The position numbers and the translations under genes are program-made. A DNA stretch of 64,000 bases. Source: Ryuthela nishihirai. Lineage: Eukaryota > Arthropoda > Arachnida > Araneae > Heptathelidae. The notes beneath the pieces are model-generated. The model saw only the letters and a list, made by a program, of their open reading frames with translations. It was not told the origin of the DNA and searched no databases. This document shows, one piece after another, positions 55,908-64,000 of the stretch (position 1 is the stretch's first letter; every line of letters begins with the position of its first letter). The stretch spans positions 67,040,446-67,104,445 of the forward strand of contig JAWZYU010000013.1 in the NCBI GenBank assembly GCA_038380435.1. The letters run 5' to 3'.

Positions 55908-56548
55908 TGTTGCGGATCACAAAAATGGATAGCCACTGAACGTGAGTATTAAAAGCTATATTTCAAAACCAAATTCAATACAAGGTAAATTGTTACAAAG
56001 GAAATATGGATGAAGTATCTTATTAACAAATCAACTATTAACATGCACAAGTCATCAATCTTCCTGCGTAGAGCACACAATATCAGCTCTGTGTATTTTA
56101 CTAAATACTACCTTTTACTTGATTTACCAGGTCACCCGAAGATCTTCACTCGTAAACCAATTCTCGTCCTGTGCTAATAACTTTTCACACACTAGCCGAA
56201 CAAAAAGACAGTCCGTGTAGACATTCGAAGTTAGCCATAAAAGTTCCCACTTTTATACTTCCGCGTATACACAACACATCAAGTTACTTCTTGATACTTA
56301 ACGATAAAAGATCCCACTTTTATCCTTCCGCGTATACACAACACATCAAGTTACTTCTTGATACTTACGCGCACTGTCTCAGAACAGCTCACCGTCCATT
56401 TTCGAACTCACGACCGTTACTATACACAACGACCGTTACAACACAACGACCGTTAACGCTCCACTCTTCTTCTCCAAATTCTCCCAACGTTCTTATTCGT
56501 TGGCTGAAACTTTTTGCTTTCGGTTGCCAGATTCCTTCTGTCGTAACA
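55908..56548 (-). repeat. Gypsy 5' LTR
   Basis: Identical to 50060-50700 by eye. It supplies the promoter for the element (see the TATA-like site at 56250-56257). Confidence 0.95.
56250..56257 (-). promoter_or_regulatory. TATA-like box in 5' LTR
   Basis: The minus strand reads TATAAAAG. It lies in one of two tandem ~55-bp blocks; the equivalent site in the sister block reads GATAAAAG, so only one copy has a consensus TATA. Start site not determinable. Confidence 0.5.
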
Positions 56549-56676
56549 ATATGATCTATTAATTTCATTTCAAACATAGAAATCATTTTTCCATTTCTTA
56601 TGTAGAAATTTCGGAAATTAAGCAATACAGAAGCAGAAACATAAAATGCAGCTAAAAATATCTTTATTTGTCTTAC

Positions 56677-56718
56677 TACTCTCGAATACAGGAAACAAAG
56701 TTCCCTGTATTCGAGAGT
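56677..56718. repeat. Short hairpin
   Basis: actctcgaatacagg ... cctgtattcgagagt, with an ~8-10 base loop and one bulge. Just downstream of the Gypsy insertion. Confidence 0.85.
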
Positions 56719-56719
56719 C

Positions 56720-58380
56720 AAACATTTTATATTTTGTATCAACCCAAGTAGGATTTAAGAAAAGGAATAAGAGTTTTCTATACATGTAAATTTGTCTAAT
56801 TTCAAAAACTTTTCGGTTCATTCTTTAAATTTATGTTGGAAGATTTATTAAACATTCTTTAACAATCTTAGAAAGGGCACTGTTGAGCTTTGCAAGGTTC
56901 ACTGTATTTCCAGTTTATCTCTCTAAATATGTATTTTCAGGAATAGTTATTTAATATTTAGGGAGTTATTGAAGCTGGACTAGTTAACAGTATAGTATAA
57001 TATGTTAATCTTCCTTAGTGGATTCACATTAATATGATAGGGAGTTGACTGTTTTATGTTGTTCGAGTGTAAAAAATGTACGATCCGCTACTTAAAGAAT
57101 TACCAGCTGGATATTTTCTGGCTTCGCTTCATATCGAATTTCTCTCATATCTATCGACAAAACGTCAAGTCATATTGTCCTGTGAAATTTCACAGAATTC
57201 TTTCGTAATTCTTCTCATTCGGTTAAAACAAAGTTAGACGCCGAAACTATACGAACTTTCAAAAACTTAGTAAGAGATTAGAATGTCTGAAAAAGAATTT
57301 CTTGAGCCTAGAAACAATTGAAATTACCTTACGTGAGCTTATTTCATTGGACAAGAATTTAAGCTATTTAATAACTGAACATTTTTCCTTTGACAATCAT
57401 TTTTCGTTTTCAGCATTGAAGAGAAAGATGATCTGTACAAAAGCTAATGTATTCTTTAAACAAACATATGGCATGTACTTTTTACTTAATTAGTTTTTTG
57501 ATAAATATTTAAAGCCTTCTTTAAAGGCATTTGCTAATGAAAAATAAAGATGAAAATTTTTTGAAGGCCAATACTTTAGCAATGTTGCAATGGTGTGAAT
57601 GGGAAACACGGTTTCAGACTTCAGCATTCACAAAAAGAGCTTTAGTTTTCGATTCATAAACCTTTACCATTTTTTTTTTGAATCGGTGACCTTTCGGTAC
57701 ATCACATTCTTTGTTTTGTTACAAACTGAAGAGCTTCCCGATGAAAAATATCGTGTATCTCGTTGTTTATTAAATTAAATTGCAGCTCTTGGAAGTGAGA
57801 AAGGATGACGGTGATTGTCCAAAACAGCAAGCAAGCCGTATCACTGAGATGAGAGAGAACGTCTGCAAATTAGATTAAACTTCTTCGTGACTGTTCGTAA
57901 AATATCTTCTGAGACTGAATCATATTTTACTCTTCGCAAGCTTGGATAGCAACAGAACATAACTTCCCTTGACATGTGAAGAAGATAAGGCATTTAGAAT
58001 TTAGTAAGTTTTATGACAGAGTACTTAAGATAAATTTCAGACTTTTGAAAGTCAGGGAAAAGATGATCGATGTCAGTGGGGAGTTGGAATTTAAAAGAAA
58101 AGAGGAATGAGAGATAATCAATCAGAGCTCATAGAGAAGAATAAATAAAAACTGAAGACAAAAGGTGCGATTTAAAAGAAAATCCTGCATTTTATTACAA
58201 AACATTTTTTTTTGCTTCTATAGCATTTTATGGCATAAAAGACTCACATTACACCTTATTTCTGGAAAACAAAATTTCTCAATAAGAATTCTGCGTCCAT
58301 TATGCGAAGTTGCGGGTCTCCAGTAGTTTGATGGATCCCCTTAGGACAACATTGTTACAGCTTCTGCGTTGTTTCCGTCA
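56720..58380. other. AT-rich stretch, nothing identified
   Basis: No repeat, element end or coding relic supported. Confidence 0.45.
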
Positions 58381-58383
58381 TTT

Positions 58384-59165
58384 GCGTTGGGGGTGGCTCA
58401 GTCAGCAGCGCGCCAGGCTTGTAATCAACAGTTCCCAGGTTCGAGTCCCACCTGGGTCAGCATTGGCCAGAAATTTATCTCTAGACAACTCCCCATCCTG
58501 CTCTCGATCAGTAGGAGGCACCGATGACCTTAGAAAGGTCGCCGTCCGTTGTATGGAATGTAAAGCTGTGGCTCCTTGTGCAGTAGAGCCATAATCTGTG
58601 CACGTTAAAGAACGCGTTAGAGATTGCTGACAGGAGGTTTTAATCTGTCTTCTAACAGTTGTCCAGTGAGTTCTCTTTCCGCAATCCTACTTGAGCCCTT
58701 GACGGGTTGGGTTGTTTTACCTCTGAGCGGCACTTTTTTGCACATCATGGGCTAAATGGCCAGGTCACATGGACCCCGAAGCCTCAGAGAAGATTGGGGG
58801 AGGGGACCCACTGGAACAGCTGTTGGGAGACAGATGGTAGCCTCCCGTCAAGGCCATCCAGCGTGTTCTTTAACGTGCACAGGGTATGGCTCTCCCGCAC
58901 ACGGAGCCACGGCTTAACGTCCCATCCGACGGACGGCGGCCTTTCCAAGCCCATCGGTGTCCCCTACTGCCCGTGGGCAGGGCGGGGAATTTTGCGGAGA
59001 TAAATCTCAACGCTGACCCAGCTGGGACTCGAACCTGGGAACTACAGATTACGAGCCTGGCGCGCTACCGACTGCCCCCCCCCCCCTTGACGGGACTTTG
59101 TGATCTGGCTATTTAGCTCATTGTGTGCATAAAAATGTTGCTAAGAGGTAAAACGACCCACCTCA
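58384..59165 (+). mobile_element. SINE-B (plus), split by another SINE-B
   Basis: Head and body at 58384-58706 (gggggtggctcagtcagcag, ggttcgagtcccacctgggt, ...gaacgcgttagagattgctg) continue at 59095-59165 (gactttgtgatctggctatt ... aagaggtaaaacgacccacc). The interruption is the inverted copy at 58707-59083. Confidence 0.88.
58707..59083 (-). mobile_element. SINE-B (minus), nested in another SINE-B
   Basis: Nearly full-length and very similar to 47258-47638. A perfect 11-bp duplication cccttgacggg flanks it (58696-58706 and 59084-59094). Its tRNA-like head ends abruptly in a 13-base C run (59074-59086) where ggggtggctcag would be expected, which may be a 5' truncation or an assembly artefact. 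Confidence 0.9.
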
Positions 59166-59199
59166 GAAGGTATCGTAACACGTAATTTTAAGATTGAAT

Positions 59200-59860
59200 T
59201 TTGGCTTTTAAAACTTGGTGGTGACCAACTTTTCCATGACCTCCGATGAAAACGATGCGCTGAAAAGATCATCCTTCATTCGACCAGAAGTAAATAGGAA
59301 AGACATTTCCTTTCCTTCACGTCTAGCTTTACTCTTCAACGACCACAATGCGACTCGTACAAAGAAAATGAAAAATAGCAATATGTAATGTTAAGTTAAA
59401 TGTGCACATATTTAATTAATCTTGCGAAAAACAACCCTAAAATTCGCGGCAAATTTATTAACTTTATTTTAAACTGTTTACTCTATTTTTCTCCATTTAT
59501 GTTTTATTTATATGGAATAATAACATTGTCTTTACAGTCAAGCTCTCAGAGCTCTCTGTGATCAACTCTACGTGTAAATGCAAAAGAAAGAAATAAAACA
59601 AAGGGAAAATTATGAATGGTGAATTTAGTAATCTTCGTAAACAAATATAAATCTTTTCGAGCTAATTAATATTAGCCTTAGAGTGGAATTCTGCATTTTT
59701 GGTACAATCTTGAAAATTTAACATATTTACCTTTACTTTCTTAAACAGTATGGCCTGTTAAACTCTTAAAAACTCTTGGCTTCAGAATTTATTTCCATTG
59801 TTACAAAAATAACAGCAAAAATAAGATTGACTCAAATTTTGGACATCCGATGATTTGTAA
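59200..59860. other. AT-rich stretch, nothing identified
   Basis: Between the SINE-B cluster and the Tigger element; no features supported. Confidence 0.45.
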
Positions 59861-59862
59861 TA

Positions 59863-62653
59863 CACCCAACTCTGTTTTTACACGGATTTTTCTTACACGA
59901 TTTTGATTTAACACGGTTTAGAAAAAAATTCCAATTCTCGTTTTACACGATTTATTTTGATCTAACACAATTTAAAGGGTGTCTTTTTAAAAATCTCCAT
60001 TTGAATTTAATTCTAAAAAAATATTACTATTCAAGAAAACTTTCTTAGAATTTACATTTATAACAAAAATATCGCTTTTATAGTCACATTTTTCGAAGTA
60101 GTTTTAACTTTGAAAATGTACTATAATCCCGAAAATAAAAACTACACTAACATAACTACACAACAAGTTTTCTCTATCTTATTTTCTATTTTATGGGAAA
60201 ATTGTACAAAACCTACTTCATTCGGAATAAAGTGGCAACATTGAGTTCCGGGAGTTCCCCTCAATTTTGTCTTCAATACATACGTTAGTCTTGGTCTCTC
60301 ATTTAGTGTTTAAAGTTAGAAGTGTTTAGATGTTTAATAGAAGAATTCGAAAACAATTTGTTTTGTTCTTTGAAGTTTGTGTGCATAATACAAATTTATT
60401 AAATTTTGCTGATACCTAATTTACAATTTTCGATCATCTGATTTATTAACTACAATTCAAATATTTTTCGTTAGCCTTACCACGATGTCGGATAATTCAA
60501 CTATACAAAAGCAGAAAAGGAAAGCTATCTCTTTGGATACTAAGATCCATATTTTAGATCGTCTTGCAACTGTGATCGTCGTTCAAATCCATAGGTAAAT
60601 ATTTTGGTTTGAACGAAGCTACCGTAAGAACCATCGAGAAAAATGAAGATGCTATTAGAAAATCTGTATTTTCTGGATCAAAATTGAACGCTAAGTCGTC
60701 ATCGTTGACAAGAGATATTGTAAAAGTGAAGATGGAAAAGACGCTAGTAATGTGGATAGACGATAACTCGCAAAAAGGAATACCTCTAGACGGAAATACC
60801 ATCAAACAGATGGTATTACGAATATATAAGCAGATACAAGAAATGGAACCAACCACATCAGCTCAGTTAAACAAAAATTCTGAATATTCTCTGCAAGTAC
60901 ATTGCAGAGCTTGCAGGATTTCTTCAAAACACGCGTTTCATAATGTAAAGATGAAAGGTGAAGTTGCATCTGCAGATGAGCCGGCTGCTAAAGAATTTCG
61001 TCAAAAATTGGCCCAAATCATTGAAGATGGTGGATACACTCCTGATAAAGTTTGGAATACAGATGAAACTGGTCTTTTTTGGGGAAAAAATGCCGAGTAG
61101 AACCTACGTAACAAAATCACAAAAAACTGTTTGTTGCTTTAAAGCAGCTGAGGTCGTGTGACCTTTCTATTTTGCAGCAACGTTTCAGGAGATCGTATCT
61201 TAAAGCCGCTGCTCATCAATCGATCCCTAAGATCACGATCATTGAAAGGTGCAGATTGAATAAATCACAAGTGTATTGGATGGCAAACAAAAAAGTTGTA
61301 GCATTATTTGATTTTTTATGAATTTTTTATTATTGAATTTTTTATGAATGTTTCCATAAATGTTTTGTTCCATAAGTTAAATGCTATTTGAAGGAACAAA
61401 ATGTCGAATTTAAACTTCTATTGATTATAGACAATGCGCCTGGCCATCCTGTTTCGGAACACTCAAATGTGCAATTTTGTTTCCTGCCGTCTAATACGAC
61501 ATACCTTAATACAACCACTGGACCAGGGTATAATTGCCACATTTCAAACTTACTACATAAGACGAACTTTCCAATACATTTTGGATAAACTAGATAAGGA
61601 TAAAACACTGACAGTTATTGATGTGCGGGAGAAAAATTTCGATTTTAGATTGTATCAGACATGCTGGATTGACGTTATCAGAATTCAAACCATCAACTTT
61701 AACGCATGCTGGAAAGCTATTTGGACAGAATGTGTTAAAAACAAAGATCCTGTACCCTCAAATACGACTGAATATCCAAATATCATCATTTTAGCACATG
61801 CATTTGGTGGAGAAGGACTCGATGATTTATCGTTTGCAGATATTGATGAATTGCTAGTTGACCAAGATCTCAGCGAAGATAAAATAATAGAAGTTGTCCT
61901 TGAAACTCCTGATGAAAAAGAAAAAAGTGATAATGTTGAAGAGGTTCCATTCACTGCAGGTTTAATTAGAGAAGGGTTTCAAATGGCTAGTAAATTGGAA
62001 AGTCATTTTCGTACACATGATCCCATTGTCGAACGAACTGAGCAGTTTAAATGTTACCTGAAGTCATGTATAGCGTGTTATCAAGAATTATGCAAAAATC
62101 TAGTCAAAGCAGGATCTCAACGATTGATTACAGAGTTCGTTGTCAAAACTAATCAAACATCAGAATCAATGGAAACAAGTGATAATTTGTTCCCCATACC
62201 ACAGAGAGCATTTCGCTATTGGAGTATGAACAGGACGGCCAAACTGTTTCAAGCAATGAAAGTGATTTAATTCCAGTCTTACGCAAACGAATGCGTCTAT
62301 TATCAGAAAGTGACAACGTATAAAATATAGGTAATAAGCAGATGTAAATCATATTTTTTGCACTTTTGTATTCTTGAATTAGTGACATATTATTTTCTTT
62401 ATGAAGGATAATGTACTTTATATATGTACATATAATTATCTTTATAAGTTTATAAAATAAAAATGTGTTTAAATGAATAAAAATCAAATAAAAATTTAGT
62501 TAAAGGTTTTGATATGATTTGTTTGAAAACAACTTATTATTTGTACTAGGTTTTCACATCTCGAACCAATTTTCTATTTTTTTTCATATGCACTGTATTT
62601 TTTTACGCGGTTGTTTCGGGAAACTATATACTGGGTAAAAACATAATTGGGTG
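59863..62653 (+). mobile_element. Tigger/pogo-type transposon, decayed
   Basis: The left end cacccaactctgtttttaca follows TA (59861-59862). The right end, inverted, reads cacccaattatgtttttacc and is followed by tg, probably a mutated TA. Length ~2.8 kb. Subterminal tttacacgg/taacacgg motifs repeat on the left. It encloses a transposase pseudogene of the CENP-B-like class. Confidence 0.75.
60485..62270 (+). pseudogene. Tigger/pogo transposase pseudogene
   Basis: The start KQKRKAISLDTKIHILDRL (60508 on) is the CENP-B N-terminal HTH. A frame shift follows before LNEATVRTIEKNEDAIRKSV (60609-60675). DNA-binding and linker residues run to EFRQKLAQIIEDGGYTPDKV. The DDE core has WNTDETGLFWGK (first Asp, ~61070), LLLIIDNAPGHP (second Asp, ~61425) and, after another frameshift near 61505, IQPLDQGIIATF (third Asp, ~61520). 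The tail runs through EGLDDLSFADIDELL. Tigger transposases are related to human POGZ/JRK/TIGD proteins and act at TA sites. Several stops, shifts and a deletion around 61100-61380 make it non-functional. Confidence 0.85.
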
Positions 62654-62689
62654 TGTTAGTAAAGGGCTTGAATTCGACTAAATCACCTA

Positions 62690-62740
62690 TGTTAGTGTCT
62701 CTCAAATTGTCCGATGTGGTGTACCGACAGGAAAATCTGA
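62690..62740 (+). mobile_element. Possible hAT terminus
   Basis: tagtgtctctcaaattgtcc followed by gatgtggtgtaccg resembles hAT ends of the cagtgtttctcaa type. No partner end found. Confidence 0.25.
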
Positions 62741-63157
62741 TCCTAAGCTTCGTTGGCCGCTCATGCGCCTAAAGCTTCTGGCCATATGTTACCTCAAGAA
62801 ACAAGGTATAGCTATGTGTTTTTCGCCACCCCGCATCATATGATGTCATCTGGAGTGTTGGAAGATACGAACTGTGGCGGAATGGAAAATGAATGTTATG
62901 CTTCTGAAGATATATTTCTGTGGTGCGGATTTTCCCCACAAATGGTATAGAACATAAGATTTAAGGTCTGCAATGGATTTCAAATTAGTTGCTTATTGAC
63001 TGAATATCGTGATTTGACATTTGGGAAATTTAGCAAGTGACAAGAATTTAAAGTGGGTTGGGGTCTACATAGCTCTAGAAGCTGACACCCATTACAACAA
63101 TCACTTTCCCTTTGGTCTTAGATTTATTTGCGCGTTTTCTCGATCAATCTCGTTTTT

Positions 63158-63295
63158 CGTACCAGTTTCTGCTGAGGTCCTGCCATCCTCTCAGATCTCC
63201 TACTGTGGCATATAAACTGGCAGGCTCCTGTCAGACCTCTGTGGCAAGCAGCTGCGTGAGGGGTATTTATTTATTATTATTTTATTTTATTTAAT
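63158..63295 (+). mobile_element. SINE-A copy 4, 3' part
   Basis: tttctgctgaggtcctgcca, ctactgtggcatataaactg, ggcaggctcctgtcagacct, gcaagcagctgcgtgagggg and a T/A-rich tail. The tRNA-like head is absent (5'-truncated). Confidence 0.85.
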
Positions 63296-63420
63296 AGATG
63301 ATACGTGGCAACACAGAGACTCTTCAAGTGTACAAAGGATCGTGCAAGCTGAAACATTTTGTGATACGATTGCAAGTAACAACAGAACAGTAAGCAGCCA
63401 GTATCCGATATTTTCTTGCT

Positions 63421-63937
63421 TTGGAAACGTGTTCCTTTTTCCTCTGTCATCTGGAAAATGAGCAGTGGTTTGTGCTACGTTACTATGTTTGGCGAGACTT
63501 AAGTGGCATACAGACTGTCGTACAAATGACTCTATGGAACACTTCCTGTAACGACTGGAAATTTTTCAAGTGGCATACAAGCTTCACATTTCTGCACGAT
63601 TCTGTGTAGAACGACACAAATTCTGGGCAACCAAGCACAGTTCTCTACACACTTGAATAATTTCTGTGACCCTTTGTTCACCACTTAAGACTCGTGAAAG
63701 AGAGTAACGTATCACATAAAACTGCTCAGTTTCCACATCAGCCACAACCTGCAAAAAATGTGCATTCACAAAAACGAGCACCTTTCGAGAGCGAGAAAAA
63801 TGCAGAAACTGATTGCGTACTTTTCTGCTACTACTTACAACCGTATCACAACGTGTTTTAACTTGAACACACAATTCCATGCTTTTGAAGAGTCGCTGTC
63901 TTGCTATATACACCGAAGAGCCAAAACATAATGACAA
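63421..63937. repeat. Inverted pair of related coding-like segments
   Basis: Plus-strand 63455-63515 (tgagcagtggtttgtgctac...gagacttaagtgg) aligns with the minus strand of about 63680-63750 (tgagcagttttatgtgatac...gagtcttaagtgg). Both translate similarly: NEQWFVLRYYVWRDLSG versus TEQFYVIRYSLSRVLSG. The minus segment is in a 117-codon open frame (63584-63937). Source family not recognised. Confidence 0.5.
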
Positions 63938-64000
63938 GTGCGTCTTTATGCAAATCGATGCAACTGCAGGTAAACAACGGCTCGTGTGAAAGTCATGAAA
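63908..64000 (-). mobile_element. Possible Tc1/mariner terminus at window edge
   Basis: tatacaccgaagagccaaaa and cataatgacaag resemble TA-flanked ends (tacac[c/t]gaagagccaaa) of some Tc1/mariner elements. The element would extend beyond the window. Confidence 0.35.

Larger units (their letters stand above)
50060..56548 (-). mobile_element. Complete Gypsy-type LTR retrotransposon
   Basis: A 6,489-bp element in minus orientation with two 641-bp LTRs that appear identical base for base, ATAT duplications at 50056-50059 and 56549-56552, a primer-binding site, gag, pol and a polypurine tract. Domain order protease-RT-RNase H-integrase identifies the Gypsy (Metaviridae) group; no envelope gene is present. 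Identical LTRs and intact frames indicate a very recent insertion. A truncated relative lies at 19936-20815 and a solo LTR at 47955-48509. Confidence 0.95.

Overview
This is AT-rich eukaryotic nuclear DNA, built almost entirely from transposable elements and their relics. There are no operons or ribosome-binding sites. Coding relics are interrupted, and tRNA-derived SINEs, palindromic MITEs and minisatellites are abundant. The element mix (tRNA-headed SINEs, Tc1/mariner, Tigger, hAT, Penelope-like, Gypsy) fits a large arthropod genome. A chelicerate such as a spider is my guess, but no host gene here proves it. I find no convincing host exon, rRNA or functional tRNA gene.

Region by region. 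1-640: a SINE split by a hAT MITE. 1.8-2.4 kb: Tc1 relic. 3.4-3.9 kb: Penelope-like reverse transcriptase relic. 6.4-7.1 kb: nested palindromes. 7.1-8.7 kb: Tc1 relic broken by a 139-bp duplicated segment and a perfect hairpin. 8.7-9.1 kb: SINE-A. 10.7-11.2 kb: relic of a mariner-like transposase with a DUF4817-type N-terminus. 16.6-16.9 kb: hAT 3' end. 17.6-17.8 kb: three consecutive hairpins. 18.3-21.2 kb: LINE relic, a truncated Gypsy 3' end and a second LINE relic. 21.3-21.5 kb: palindromic MITE. 24.1-25.2 kb: inverted arrays of a ~16-nt motif. 25.6-26.2 kb: hAT MITE and SINE-A. 28-29.3 kb: Tc1 tail and tRNA-like/SINE-B copies. 29.4-31.9 kb: a DNA transposon with 375-bp terminal repeats and a transposase I cannot place in a named superfamily. 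33.8-35.3 kb: an intact mariner-like element. 37-43.6 kb: SINE-B copies and a Tigger deletion derivative. 44.5-47.1 kb: two tandem-repeat blocks. 48.0-48.5 kb: solo LTR. 50.1-56.5 kb: a complete, very young Gypsy element on the minus strand. 58.4-59.2 kb: nested SINE-B copies. 59.9-62.7 kb: a decayed Tigger element. 63-64 kb: a SINE fragment and an unidentified inverted coding relic.

Two elements look potentially functional. The Gypsy element has identical 641-bp LTRs, intact gag and pol, and a textbook slippery heptamer joining them. The 1,494-bp mariner-like element has ~90-bp TIRs, TA flanks and an uninterrupted 358-codon transposase with DD41D spacing. The rest is decayed or non-autonomous. 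SINEs would depend on LINE machinery and MITEs on related transposases. Nested insertions give a partial chronology: SINE-A before the hAT MITE; outer SINE-B before inner SINE-B; Tc1 before the 139-bp segment.
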